A stretch of 64,000 bases of DNA from Prostheceraeus crozeri. Taxonomy: Eukaryota; Platyhelminthes; Polycladida; Euryleptidae. Location: contig CAJQUW010001813.1 in assembly GCA_907163375.1 (NCBI GenBank), positions 1-64,000 on the forward strand. Direction: 5' to 3'. Numbering within the stretch: position 1 is the stretch's first letter; each line of letters starts with the position of its first letter. The notes beneath the pieces are model-generated. The model saw only the letters and a program-made list of their open reading frames with translations. It searched no databases and was not told the origin of the DNA. This document shows positions 1 to 11,476 of this stretch, in pieces. The position numbers and the translations under genes are program-made.

Positions 1-3000
1 ACTTTATTCTTAACATACACACTATTGAAACTTCATTCTTAACTTTTAAACTGGTGAACCTTCATTTTATTTCTAGCATACAAGCAGATAAAATTTATTC
101 TTAACTTGTAAACTGATGAACCTTCATTTTTATTTCTAACATATAAACAGATAGAACTTTATTCTTAACATACACACTATTGAAACTTTATTTTTAACGT
201 GTTAACTATTGAAACTTTATTTTTAACTTGTAAACGGTTGAAACTTTGTCTTAATTCTAACATACAAACAGATAAAACTTTATTCTTAACATACACACTA
301 TTGAAACTTTATTTCTAACATACACACTATTGAAACTTTATTTTTTAACTTTTAAACTGGTGAAACTTTATTTCATTTCTGACATGCAAGCAGATAAAAC
401 TTTATTCTTAACTTGTAAACTGGTGAACCTTTATTTTTATTTCTAACATATAAACAGATAGAACTTTATTCTTAACGTACACACTGTTGAAACTTTATTT
501 TTAACTTGTAAACGGCTGAAACTTTATTTCTAACGCACAAGGCGCTTAAACTTTATTTCCATCATACACACTATTGAAACTTTATTTTAATCTGAAACTT
601 TATTTTTAACTTGTTAACGGTTGAAACTTTGTTTTATTTCAAACATACAAACAGATAAAACTTTATTCTTAACATACACACAATTGAAACTTTATTTCTA
701 ACATACACACTATTGAAACTTTATTTTTAACGTGTTAACTATTGAAACTTTATTTTTAACTTGTAGATCGGTGAAACTTTGTTTTATTTCTAACATACAA
801 GCAGATAAAATTTATTCTTAACTTGTAAACTGGTGAACCTTCATTTTATTTCTAACATATAAACAGATAGAACTTTATTCTTAACATACACACTATTGAA
901 ACTTTATTTTTAACTTGTAAACGGCTGAAACTTTATTTCTAACGCACAAAGCGCTTAAACATTATTTCCATCATACACACTATTGAAACTTTATTTTAAT
1001 CTGAAACTTTATTTTTAACTTGTTAACGGTTGAAACTTTGTTTTATTTCAAACATACAAACAGATAAAACTTTATTCTTAACATACACACAATTGAAACT
1101 TTATTTCTAACATACACACTATTGAAACTTTATTTTTTAACTTGTAAACTGGTGAAACTTTATTTCATTTCTAGCATACAAGCAGATAAAATTTATTCTT
1201 AACTTGTAAACTGGCGAAACTTCATTTTATTTCTAACATATAAACAGATAGAACTTTATTCTTAACATACACACTATTGAAACTTCATTCTTAACTTTTA
1301 AACTGGTGAAACTTTATTTCATTTCTAGCATACAAGCAGATAAAATTTATTCTTAACTTGTAAACTGATGAACCTTCATTTTTATTTCTAACATATAAAC
1401 AGATAGAACTTTATTCTTAACATACACACTATTGAAACTTTATTTTTAACGTGTTAACTATTGAAACTTTATTTTTAACTTGTAAACGGTTGAAACTTTG
1501 TCTTAATTCTAACATACAAACAGATAAAACTTTATTCTTAACATACACACTATTGAAACTTTATTTCTAACATACACACTATTGAAACTTTATTTTTTAA
1601 CTTTTAAACTGGTGAAACTTTATTTCATTTCTGACATGCAAGCAGATAAAACTTTATTCTTAACTTGTAAACTGGTGAACCTTTATTTTTATTTCTAACA
1701 TATAAACAGATAGAACTTTATTCTTAACGTACACACTGTTGAAACTTTATTTTTAACTTGTAAACGGCTGAAACTTTATTTCTAACGCACAAAGCGCTTA
1801 AACTTTATTTCCATCATACACACTATTGAAACTTTATTTTAATCTGAAACTTTATTTTTAACTTGTTAACGGTTGAAACTTTGTTTTATTTCTAACATAC
1901 AAACAGATAAAACTTTATTTTTCAACTTGTAATCTGTTGAAAACTTTATTTTGTTTCCTAACATATAAACAGCTAATACTTATTTTCTAACGTACACATG
2001 TTGAAAAGTTTATCTTTTAACTTGTAAACGGATGAAACTTTATTTCTAACGCGATTTATCATGTCAGGATTATTTTTACACATTTGATTTACAAAACATG
2101 CCTTTTAAAATACTTCATACGATGAAGTTCTTACTTTCATTTATTTCTACGCTACACACTGTTGAACTTTAGTTTTCTACTTGTAAAACAGTTTGAAAAA
2201 CTTTATTTCTAACGTACACCACTGTTGAAACTTTTTTTATTTTTCAACTTGTAAAACTGTTGAAACTTTAATTTTATTTCTAACGCCCAAGCAGCTTAAA
2301 CTTTATTTCTAATATAAATCACACTTATTGAAACTTTATCTTTAACTTGTAAACGTCTTGAAACTTTATTTCTAACGCGATTCATTATGTCAGGACTATA
2401 CACATTTTAACTTGGTACAAATTGGCTTTGGATACTCTTTGTTTTATTTCTAACGTACAAAACTGTTTAAAACTTTATTTCTTCAACTTGTAACATGTTG
2501 AAACTTTATTTCTAACGTACACACTGTTGAAACTTTATTTTTCAACTTGTAAACTGTTGAAACTTTATTTTGTTTCTAACATATAAACAGCTAAAACTTT
2601 ATTTCTAACGTACACACTGTTGAAACTTTATTTTTAACTTGTAAACGGCTGAAACTTTATTTTAACGCGCGATTCTATCATGTCAGGACTACACACATTT
2701 GATTTACAAAACATGCTTTGAATACTCATACCATGAAGTTCTTACTTTCATTTATTTCTAACGTACACACTGTTGAAACTTTATTTTTCAACTTGTAAAC
2801 TGTTGAAAATTTATTTCTAACGTACACACTGTTGAAACTTTATTTTTAACTTGTAAACGGCTGAAACTTTATTTCTAACGCACAAAGCGCTTAAACTTTA
2901 TTTCCATCATACACACTATTGAAACTTTATTTTAATCTGTAAACTGTTGAAACGATATTTTCATTTACAACTAGTAGAATGCTGAGTCTAACTTGCAAAC

Positions 3001-5640
3001 TAGTAAATCCTACGATCGAACTTTACAAACAGATAAAACTTTATTTCTAACGTAGACACTGTTGAAACTTTATTTTAACTTGTAAACGGTTGAAACTTTA
3101 TGTCTAACGTACACACTATTGAAACTTTATTTTTAATTTGTAAACTGGTGAAACTTCATTTTATTTCTAACATACAAGCTGATAAAACTTTATTCTTAAC
3201 TTGTAAACTGGCGAAGCTTCATTTTATTTCTAACGTACAAACAGATAAAACTTTATTCTTAACATACGCACTATTGAAACATTAGTTTTTACTCGCAAAC
3301 TATTGAAACTTTATTTTTAACTTGTTAACGGTTGAAACTATGTTTTATTTCTAACATACAAACAGATAAAACTTTATTTTTAACTTGGAAACTGATGAAC
3401 CTTCATTTTATTTCTAACATACAGACAGATAGAACTTTATTCTTAACATACACACTATTGAAACTTTATTTTTAACCTGTTAACTATTGAAACTTTATTT
3501 TTAACTTGTTAACGGTTGAAACTTTGTTTTATTTCTAACATACAAGCAGATAAAATTTATTCTTAACTTGTAAACTGGTGAACCTTCATTTTATTTCTAA
3601 CATATAAACAGATAGAACTTTATTCTTAACATACACACTATTGAAACTTTATTTTTAACTTGTAAACGGCTGAAACTTTATTTCTAACGCGCAAAGCGCT
3701 TAAACATTATTTCCATCATACACACTATTGAAACTTTATTTTAATCTGAAACTTTTATTTTAACTTGGTTAACGGTTTGAAACTTGTTTTTCTTACGCAC
3801 AACAAACAGATAAAACTTTATCTTAACATACACACTATTGACAACACTTTATTTCTAACATACACACTATTGAAACTTTATTTTTAACTTGTAAACTGGT
3901 GAAACTTTATTTCATTTCTAGCATACAAGCAGATAAAATTTATTCTTAACTTGTAAACTGGCGAAACTTCATTTTATTTCTAACATATAAACAGATAGAA
4001 CTTTATTCTTAACATACACACTATTGAAACTTTATTCTTATCTTTTAAACTGGTGAAACTTTATTCTTAACTTTTAAACTGGTGAAACTTTATTTCATTT
4101 CTGACATGCAAGCAGATAAAACTTTATTCTTAACTTGTAAACTGGTGAACCTTCATTTTTATTTCTAACATATAAACAGATAGAACTTTATTCTTAACAT
4201 ACACACTATTGAAACTTTATTTTTAACGTGTTAACTATTGCAACTTTATTTTTAACTTGTAAACGGTTGAAACTTTGTCTTAATTCTATCATACAAACAG
4301 ATAAAACTTTATTCTTAACATACACACTATTGAAACTTTATTTCTTACATACACACTATTGAAACTTTATTTTTTAACTTTTAAACTAGTGAAACTTTAT
4401 TTCATTTCTGACATGCAAGCAGATAAAACTTTATTCTTAACTTGTAAACTGGTGAACCTTTATTTTTATTTCTAACATATAAACAGATAGAACTTTATTC
4501 TTAACGTACACACTGTTGAAACTTTATTTTTAACTTGTAAACGGCTGAAACTTTATTTCTAACGCACAAAGCGCTTAAACTTTATTTCCATCATACACAC
4601 TATTGAAACTTTATTTTAATCTGAAACTTTATTTTTAACTTGTTAACGGTTGAAACTTTGTTTTATTTCTAACATACAAACAGATAAATACTTTATTCTT
4701 AACTTGTAAACTGGCGAAACTTCATTTTATTTCTAACATATAAACAGATAGAACTTTATTCTTAACATACACACTATTGAAACTTTATTCTTAACTTTTA
4801 AACTGGTGAAACTTTATTTCATTTCTGACATACAAGCAGATAAAACTTTATTCTTAACTTGTAAACTGATGAACCTTCATTTTTATTTCTAACATATAAA
4901 CAGATAGAACTTTATTCTTAACATACACACTATTGAAACTTTATTTTTAACGTGTACACTGTTGAAACTTTATTTTTAATCTACAAACTGTTGAAACTTT
5001 ATTCTATTTCTAACACACAAAAAGCTTAAACTTTATTTTTAACATACATACTATTGAAACTTTATTTTGTAATCTGTAAACTGTTGAAACTATATCTTTC
5101 ATTTACAAATAGTGGAACGCTTAGTCTAACTTACAAACTATTTAATCCCGCAATCTTATTTTTACAAACAGATGTAACTTTATTTCTAACGTACACACTG
5201 TTGAAACTTTATTTTTAATCTACAAACTCTTGAAACTTTATTTTATTTCTAACACACAAAAAGCTTAAACTTTATTTTTAACATATACACTATTGAAACT
5301 TTATTTTGTAATCTGTAAACTGTTGAAACTATATCTTTCATTTACAAATAGTGGAACGCTTAGTCTAACTTACAAACTATTTAATCCCGCAATCTTATTT
5401 TTACAAACAGATGTAACTTTATTTCTAACGTACACACTGTTGAAACTTTAATTTTAACTTGTAAACTCTTGAAACTTTATTTTATTTCTAACATAGAAAC
5501 AGCTTAAACTTTATTTCTAACACATACACTATTGAAACTTTATTTTTAATCTGTAAACTGTTGAAACTATATCTTTTATTTACAAATAATAGAACGCTTA
5601 GTCTAACTTGCAAACTAGTAAATCTTATTCGTCATCAAAT
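1..5640. repeat. AT-rich minisatellite array with higher-order structure
   Basis: The block is built from a basic unit of about 28 bp of the form GTTGAAACTTTATTTTTAAC followed by TTGTAAAC or GTACACAC, with many variants. Units are arranged in a higher-order repeat: the sequence from position 1 recurs almost unchanged from position 1253 (offset 1252 at several anchors), and a distinctive variant containing GTCTTAATTCT recurs near 243, 1494 and 4271. Between 1900 and 3100 the units are more degenerate. Short open frames here only reflect absence of stops in the repeat and are not genes. Confidence 0.95.
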
Positions 5641-5786
5641 CTAACTGTTTAAATCTTCATCATGGAAATCAATGTTTCACAGTCATTTGAAAAAGATATG
5701 ATCACCCTTCATCTAACCCATCCGTTGCATGATAACAACAACTCTTCGCATAATAACATTTATTGAATAACTGTAACAAGCATGCA

Positions 5787-6317
5787 TTACAAATCAATGG
5801 TTTGAAACAGATAAAATAGATACAGCTGGTAACTGTCATATAGCGAGCAATGATAACCATATAGGACTTTGGCAGTGCTGAGGTAAGGAGGAAAGAAGCA
5901 TTGGTTATGAACGTAGCTACTACAACGAACTGACAAAATAGGAACACACAAATCCTTAAAACGTTTCGTGACTTCATGATAGTGTTGATTCACTCTACTA
6001 TCCCAAGGTGGGAGCAAAATATCATTAATGACTAGATTGGGAAATACTTTCCTCTCCTTACCAGGATTATTACAAAAAATGCGTATAACATTGAAAGCAG
6101 CTAACCATCGTTTAAAGTCAATAAGAAGAGCAGTCTCACAAGAAAAGCCATAGTCTTGCAAATATTTCAGATTAAGTCCATGAATGTGTTTTCTCGCCCA
6201 TTGATCAACATTGGGATCACAGTTGGCATGTTGATGATAGACACTAACAATCTGATATGTCCAATTGTTCATAGCAATAGCACTGAGCTCCTGCACAGGT
6301 TCACCTTCACAATCCAT
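5787..6317 (-). CDS. Island protein of unknown function, possibly nuclease-like
   Basis: An open frame of about 176 codons that starts MDCEGEPVQEL. The acid pair in DCEG directly after a run of hydrophobic residues (IIIF, encoded just upstream of the first ATG) resembles the first motif of DEDD-type exonucleases, and there are later aspartates and a histidine (HYHEVTKRFKDL), but I cannot place the other motifs with confidence. An acceptor-like TTTTAG lies about 20 bp upstream of the ATG, so the coding part may begin earlier in a spliced form. The C-terminal third is hydrophobic and aromatic. It is the last gene of the island in its direction of transcription. The nuclease idea is an inference from one motif; the family is otherwise unrecognised. 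Confidence 0.4.
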   Translation of the reverse strand: MDCEGEPVQELSAIAMNNWTYQIVSVYHQHANCDPNVDQWARKHIHGLNLKYLQDYGFSCETALLIDFKRWLAAFNVIRIFCNNPGKERKVFPNLVINDILLPPWDSRVNQHYHEVTKRFKDLCVPILSVRCSSYVHNQCFFPPYLSTAKVLYGYHCSLYDSYQLYLFYLFQTIDL

Positions 6318-6368
6318 AAAAATGATGATAGAAGCCTAAAACGTAAATTACACATCTAAGGAAACGTT

Positions 6369-6626
6369 CTATAACATATCACAAAATGAAGAATTACATC
6401 GATGCTTTTCACGACAAAATACACAAATGATATGATGGCAACGAAGAAGTAAAATGTATCTAATAAGACCACGTCCACGACACTCAAAGCACATAAGCGA
6501 ATTGTCATAGGGTAGAGTTAGGAAAGGATTAGCAATTCTCTTTCCTTGACTTGCGTTTGGAAGTAGCATTCTTGCCCGACTTGCGCTTCGTACCACCCCC
6601 GTTAAGGATTTCGTCAATAATGTCAT
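6369..6626 (-). CDS. Small RING-like zinc-binding protein (island)
   Basis: The last 45 residues carry a cysteine/histidine pattern, CFEC then LLLRCHHIICVFC then two later cysteines, which fits the order C-x2-C ... C-x-H-x3-C-x2-C ... C of a compact or degenerate RING finger, the zinc domain of many E3 ubiquitin ligases. The first half overlaps the end of the neighbouring gene in another frame, so the true start is uncertain and may lie near 6500 or in a spliced exon. A RING protein is also present at the right edge of the Polinton (55638-56150). Function in ubiquitin transfer is inferred from the pattern only. Confidence 0.4.
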   Translation of the reverse strand: MTLLTKSLTGVVRSASRARMLLPNASQGKRIANPFLTLPYDNSLMCFECRGRGLIRYILLLRCHHIICVFCREKHRCNSSFCDML

Positions 6627-7303
6627 CTACGCTGGGTGGTTTTGGAATATATAGGATGGATTCAGTGTATATCGAGAGAGAGGCTATTTTGTTATCCTTG
6701 TGCTGACCATAATATAGTCCATTCACTTTGAAAATGATATCCCAAGTACCTTCTCCGAGCTCATCACATCTGATGGGTATTGATTGATCTCCATCCTTTT
6801 TATAATAACTACACCAATGTGATAATGGTAGGCAAATTTGATTGCCATCCCAAATCCTTCTATAGGGAGTATCCTTGTCATCTCTCGCCTTCCACTCTTG
6901 AGCAAGAGGAGTAGGAATGTCCATATTTAATGTTACGTACTCTTCAATAATGTCAAGTTGGTGGCGAATGTACGGACTCACGGGGATGAGTATGTAATCC
7001 CCATACTGATTGCTCAATATCTTCACATCAGTGGAAGGGAGCATTCCCGTTCGCAGTACTACGCTGTGATCCTCATGACGCAAGACTTGTTTAAATTTAC
7101 GCTGTAGCGGTGTAGGATTATGTACCTTTGTTGTTTCTTCCACTGGTCTCAGCTGTAGATGATCTGATTGTAGCGAACCTTGTAACGTCTGGCCACCATT
7201 TTGTCCTACTAGTGCAGCAGATGTAGAAGATGCCTGAAAATAAAAAAGATTGTATTAAGTTTACGTTCAAGGGAGGAGAGGGAGGAAAGTAGCGACTTAC
7301 CAT
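6529..7303 (-). CDS. Island protein related to the Polinton gene at 53498-54232
   Basis: The main open part (about 240 residues) appears to begin with an ATG at 7303-7301 followed at once by a 67-bp GT-AG intron (7234-7300). The middle and end show the same sequence of features as the Polinton protein encoded at 53498-54232: an IxxI-rich stretch, ELP/DIPxP, a tryptophan, then GLYYGQHKDNKIASL against GLYIGSHGSTGKVASL, then a proline-containing strand and a lysine/arginine-rich tail that looks like a nuclear localisation or nucleic-acid-binding tail. Function unknown; a single-stranded DNA-binding role is possible but only a guess. A TATA box lies about 100 bp upstream of the ATG. Confidence 0.55.
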
Positions 7304-7400
7304 TTTAGTTGGATAATACAACAGGGATGTAGAGAGAGAGAATGTGCGTCCGTCACTTGTACGATTCAACGATGGAATGATTCTCACTGTGGAAGGCTCT

Positions 7401-7409
7401 CTATTTATA
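7401..7409 (-). promoter_or_regulatory. TATA box of the island gene at 6529-7303
   Basis: TATAAATAG on the minus strand, about 100 bp upstream of the ATG at 7303, directly followed by a pyrimidine-rich leader. It matches the metazoan TATA consensus and the style of the TATA boxes at the Polinton edges. Confidence 0.5.
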
Positions 7410-7498
7410 AAGGAATGCTTGATTCTCATTAGACAACAATCCTCATTGGAGAATAGCATCAAGTTGATTCCCACTCTCACCGATGCTTCATTCACCCG

Positions 7499-7849
7499 CT
7501 AGCGCTCATCGTCTCCTTTCACCGTCTCGACTAAAGCTCTATTGTATTCTTCCGTTGATAGGTGTGGTAAAACACGGGTGGGCAAATGTGTGTCGTCGCG
7601 CCATTGATAATAATACTCCAACAGTAGGCGACCATGCTTGAATACGCGCCTTGGATATTTCAGCAAAGTCTCATCAATCAATTTCCTACTTTGAGCCACA
7701 CTCATGAATACAATGTGGCAGACAAGCTCGTTGTGGGGGAGGGTGTGGGCATACACCAATGGTTGAATGTAGGTCGTAAGCATATCATCATTCATCATGA
7801 GTTGGAAGCCTATCACTGAAGGCAGCTCGACATACGTCCTTAGAGTCAC
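7499..7849 (-). CDS. Hypothetical island protein, 116 residues
   Basis: An open frame starting MTLRTYVELP and ending in an acidic KGDDER tail. It has a mixed hydrophobic and charged composition, an alpha-helical looking middle (SRKLIDETLLKYPRRVFKHG) and no cysteine motif, signal peptide or membrane segment. It sits at the upstream end of the island, on the same strand as its neighbours and just before the promoter of the next gene. I do not recognise the family. The opposite-strand frame over the same bases (7634-7819) looks less protein-like, so the minus-strand reading is preferred. Confidence 0.35.
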   Translation of the reverse strand: MTLRTYVELPSVIGFQLMMNDDMLTTYIQPLVYAHTLPHNELVCHIVFMSVAQSRKLIDETLLKYPRRVFKHGRLLLEYYYQWRDDTHLPTRVLPHLSTEEYNRALVETVKGDDER

Positions 7850-8214
7850 CTAAACAATGTCCTCCATGCTCTGGGAAACTACCTGCGCCATCGGCTAAAT
7901 CGCTCCTCTCGTCGTCAAAAGAATGTACATGGCTCATGCACTTCAACTCTCTCAGTGCTGTAGGCGTATTTTATGCCACCCACCCCTACGCTCCTCTGGT
8001 GTTAACTTTCGTCTAGCAAAAAAGTCGTCATGAAATTTCAACGACGGAGTAAAAGTTTGAGATGATACACTCCTGGCAAACTAACTCATGAAGTAGCTTT
8101 GCTGTGATACATTTCTATCTGTAAACATATGGTAATGTTAAAGTGAATCTAAAACTTTTCAGCTTATTAATTGTTCATCGTTGCATCAACGCTTTAACTC
8201 GTGAACAGTTATAA
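7850..8214. other. Spacer between island and satellite, no gene seen
   Basis: AT-rich sequence without a convincing open frame. The satellite motif starts to reappear from about 8215. Confidence 0.6.
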
Positions 8215-8660
8215 TTTTATTTTAATTTACACTTAGTCTAACTTGTAAACTAGTAAATCTTGCGATCTTATTTTTACAAACAGTTATACCTTTATTTCTA
8301 ACATACACACTATTGAATCTTTATTTCTAACTTGTAAACTCTTGAAACTTTATTTTGATATACAAACAGCTAAAACTTTATTTCTAACGCATACACTATT
8401 GAAACGTTATTTCTAACTTGTAAACTCTTGAAACTTTATTTTGATATACAAACAGCTAAAACTTTTTATTTCTAAGTATACACCATGACACTTTAATTTT
8501 TAACTTGTAAACTCTTGAAACTTTGTTTTTGATATACAAACAGCTAAAACTTTATTTCTAACGTACACACTATTGAAACTTTATTTTTAACTTGTAAACT
8601 GGTGAAACTATATCTTTCATTTACAAATAGTAGAACGCTTAGTCTAACTTGTAAATCTTA
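8215..8660. repeat. Resumed minisatellite block
   Basis: Same family as 1-5640 (AACTTGTAAACTCTTGAAAC and TATTTCTAACGTACACACTA variants), with units that also include GATATACAAACAGCTAAAAC. It closes the satellite frame around the 5702-7860 island. Confidence 0.9.
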
Positions 8661-9122
8661 TGACACTTCATATGGGTGATGATGGTAGATGAAATAGTGT
8701 TAAATAAAATTAAGATAGCTTACACTTCTGATACAGGGATAGCAATCGACTGCGATCCATGTGTAAAGAGCTTGTTAGACTACGGAAGAGAGAAGTGTGT
8801 TATGTTGCGTGTGGCGCGTGAGTGTCCTCCCATTTCATTCCATTCATCAATTCGTCTCATTGATAGAGACAGGTAGAACTCATGGTTCTCATAACGTATG
8901 CAATGGAAAGTTTTAGGTAACCTTCGACAGTTGGCTAAATGTCGCCCTGGCGCGAATGCATACTACGTTGAGACAGAGGCAATCACTTGCAAACATGACG
9001 CAGAGAGGTTTAACAAGATTGACCATTGCCGAATGTCCCTTGCGGTATACATAGCTACGGGTTTCACCGCCGCCCTTTACAGGAACGCCCGTCGAAAGGA
9101 AGTATTACACCGAACTTCATTT

Positions 9123-9234
9123 GCAACGTTCAAGTTGACTGATAGCAGATTCAACTTAATGATAGTATTCGCCAGTCCGAAGACTGCCCAGGACAAACCG
9201 CGTGGAGGTTCTATCATGTCTTGCCCCATGGTGG
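9123..9234. repeat. 112-bp direct repeat, copy 1
   Basis: Begins GCAACGTTCAAGTTGACTGA and ends CCCCATGGTGG. A copy with only a few substitutions and no length change lies exactly 473 bp downstream (9596-9707). Confidence 0.9.
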
Positions 9235-9275
9235 CCCTTAAGAGAGCCGGTGGTTCGTTCTCGGGGGTCGTCATC

Positions 9276-9542
9276 TTACAGCCTACCGATTCTGCTGAGA
9301 GAGTCTTTGACTCTCTCCTTGGTAGCAGTGTCGACTTCCACGCTAATTGGTATATGACTGAAAAGTGGAATGTAGCGCCATTCCGTTGGATTGACAACAC
9401 TTGCTGTCATCGCATTACCAATCTGAGCAAGATTGTTGTGGACTCTGTCTTGCTCCTCTATTCTAGCAAATTCATCAAATAAATTTCGCGGCCTTAACTG
9501 CGGTCCGCGAGGAGAGCTGACTTGACTGTTCGGCGTCTGCAT
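9276..9542 (-). CDS. Small hypothetical protein with its own TATA promoter
   Basis: An open frame of 88 residues beginning MQTPNSQVSS. It has a proline/serine-rich N-terminus followed by a charged helical stretch (FDEFARIEEQDRVHNNLAQIG) and a C-terminus rich in K/E. The start is chosen because a TATATAAA box sits about 32 bp upstream of the ATG and the first residues after it look like a natural disordered N-terminus. A GT donor-like GTAAGA lies just after the end, and the next open frame on the same strand (about 9260-9077) could be a second exon. I do not recognise the protein; it may belong to the same virus-like material as the island at 5.7-7.9 kb. Confidence 0.4.
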   Translation of the reverse strand: MQTPNSQVSSPRGPQLRPRNLFDEFARIEEQDRVHNNLAQIGNAMTASVVNPTEWRYIPLFSHIPISVEVDTATKERVKDSLSRIGRL

Positions 9543-9573
9543 GATTGAAATGAAATGAAATGAGAGGCAGTGG

Positions 9574-9581
9574 TTTATATA
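9574..9581 (-). promoter_or_regulatory. TATA box of the 9276-9542 gene
   Basis: TATATAAA on the minus strand (in the context GGGTATATAAACC), about 32 bp upstream of the ATG. Confidence 0.5.
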
Positions 9582-9595
9582 CCCTCTAACACGAC

Positions 9596-9707
9596 GCAAC
9601 GTTCAAGTTGACTGATAGCAGATTCAACTTAATGATAGTATTCGCCAGTCTAAAGACTGCCCAGGGCAAACCGCGTGGAGGCTCTATCATGTCTTGCCCC
9701 ATAGTGG
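9596..9707. repeat. 112-bp direct repeat, copy 2
   Basis: Second copy of 9123-9234. The two copies flank the small minus-strand gene at 9276-9542 and its TATA box, suggesting a segmental duplication around that gene. Confidence 0.9.
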
Positions 9708-10740
9708 ACGATTATACGATAGTGTGTTAGTAGATTTCAATCGCTGAAAAGGGAAGATGAGAATCATTTCATTTGTCTCATCAACGTTTATCATGGGAGC
9801 AATCATTGAAGGGGCATCTAATGAATTACATTTCACTCTACTCCATATCATAAAGACTAACCTTTGTCGAATGGCTGAAGTACTCTGACCTGGCGAGAGA
9901 AAGCGTCACGTTGAGTATGAAGTCGAACGCCCAACATGAGCAACGGCTCAGAGGTTTCGGTCTAACAAACGACGAACAACCCGTGCAACACAATCCCTCT
10001 ACGGCAGTACCCGCCGTCCCGAAGGAACGCTCGAGCAAAGGAGGTATTACAGCGATGATGTGCTTTATGAGCAGAAGTGAATCTCTTGATAGCAAGAGAC
10101 TATTCAACTAGATAGCAAGTCAAAAATAAGCTGATAGCAGGACAAATGTATAGTCAGTAATTTACACTTAGTGAGGAATGATAGATTTGAGTGTAGTGAG
10201 TGGCACTTGATCCCGTCGACAGCCCGAAGGCCTTGTACTGATCACTAGGGAAGTGAGAGATCTTCCCCGATACCCGCTATTTACAGCTTAAGACATCATT
10301 GTCACTGCCCCGAAGTGGTAACAGCAACGCCGAGTCAAAGGTAGTGAACAGTAGCTGGGATCTAACCCCTCAAAGCTGCCTTAGACTTAGTTAAATTTGA
10401 AATCTGATAGCACATTTGAACTTAGCATACTTGAAAACCTTGAGGAAACATCCCAAGTTATTGCTTTGATCAGCTTGATAGCAAGCCGTAGAGAGCTTGA
10501 TTCACCAGCGTTTTGCAATGGAGATGTTTAGAGGCCACCCATGACAAGATAGCTAAGACTCAACCGATTGGCGTTCAAAGTGCTACGTTGAGAACTGTGT
10601 CAAATGCCCAACATGAGACATGAGTTGTCCCAGCGGTTACGGTCTAAACTATGACACACTCCCTTGCCACACTTATCACTACGGCATCGTCCGCCGTCCC
10701 GAAGGAACACCCTGCCAGTGGAATATTACAGCAAAACTCT

Positions 10741-11476
10741 CCGTGTCTTGCTCGCTTTCAGTGAAAAGCCGCTTATACCATGAGAAGACTGGCTCAGACA
10801 TCATTAAAAATGCTTTCATTGACTTCAGCAGGGTCGAAAACCCCAGAAAACCTCCAAAACTAGTGAATTTAAAATTTTCAACTTTTTAGCACTACTTATG
10901 AAATTTTATAAGTAGTCTATCACTTAGGGCAGGTCAATAGCGACCGAACCTTTTTTGAATCAAGTCAAACGGACTTGTAGAAGCAAAGTTACAAGCCTTT
11001 AAAGTTTTGGAGTCTTTTATGGCCTGGAGACGAAGGCCATCTCCTGGCGAACCTCTAAGTCTGACGCCTTAGCTGATATCAGCAATGAAATTTTCTAAGT
11101 CGGTTTCTTACAGAAACCCGGAATTTGGAATGTCCGAAGCTATCATCGGAGCTCAGAGAGACGACCTACCTCTGACAATCGCTCTCGTCTGAATGACAAG
11201 TCTCTCTGAGTTCCCAGCTTATATAGTGTGTGACGATCAGCTGATGACGTAATACCCAACATCCAAACACTAAAAACCCGTCTATCTCCGGTTCTAGTGC
11301 TCCGATTGAGCTGGAAATACACCATTTCCATGTAGAATTTGACGCTAAATCCGAATCTGGCCTCCGTTTTCCCATCCGATGCTTCGTTTTGGCTCTACAG
11401 TAGGCAGCCATCGCAAAAATTCTAACTCGTTTTTTCGAAAAATTTTGAAAATTTTTCTCTCCGATTGACTTGAAAC
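10741..11476. other. Spacer without a supportable gene
   Basis: Mixed sequence with short open frames on both strands, none protein-like. It ends where the 503-bp tandem repeat begins. Confidence 0.5.

Larger units (their letters stand above)
5702..7860 (-). mobile_element. Virus-like (Polinton-related?) gene island inside the satellite
   Basis: A compact run of minus-strand open frames is bounded on both sides by the same satellite; the phrase AGTCTAACTTG-AAACTAGTAA occurs just left (about 5600) and just right (about 8237) of it. One member (6529-7303) shares layout and short motifs with a gene near the right end of the Polinton (53498-54232), and another has a RING-like cysteine pattern, a domain the Polinton also carries. 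I see no terminal inverted repeats, integrase or capsid gene, so this may be a fragment of a diverged element or a satellite-embedded relic. Treated as a fossil; it is not a complete element. Confidence 0.45.
8943..10740. repeat. Three diverged copies of a ~150-bp dispersed repeat
   Basis: Stretches near 8943-9112, 9890-10055 and 10575-10740 share the ordered landmarks TACGTTGAG, CCCAACATGA, CGGTYT, CCCT(T/C)GC/TAC, CCGCCGTCCCGAAGGAACGC and ATTACA(G/C) with large differences between them. TGATAGCA motifs are scattered between the copies. I cannot assign a family; they may be pieces of one old element. Confidence 0.5.

Noticed and set aside
3100-3285. Open frame in the satellite encoding repeats of KLHFISN type
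   Set aside because: It is only the minisatellite read in a frame that lacks stops; the repeat pattern fully explains it.
1-5640. Possible CRISPR array because of regular repeats
   Set aside because: Units are contiguous and mutually similar with no unique spacers, and the DNA is eukaryotic.
5702-5977. Alternative minus-strand frame at the island end
   Set aside because: It overlaps 5787-6317 in another frame, is rich in C and F without motif and has no promoter or splice signal of its own.
8898-9482. Plus-strand open frame of 194 codons
   Set aside because: It overlaps the better-supported minus-strand gene with a TATA box, contains one of the 112-bp repeats and has no recognisable motif.
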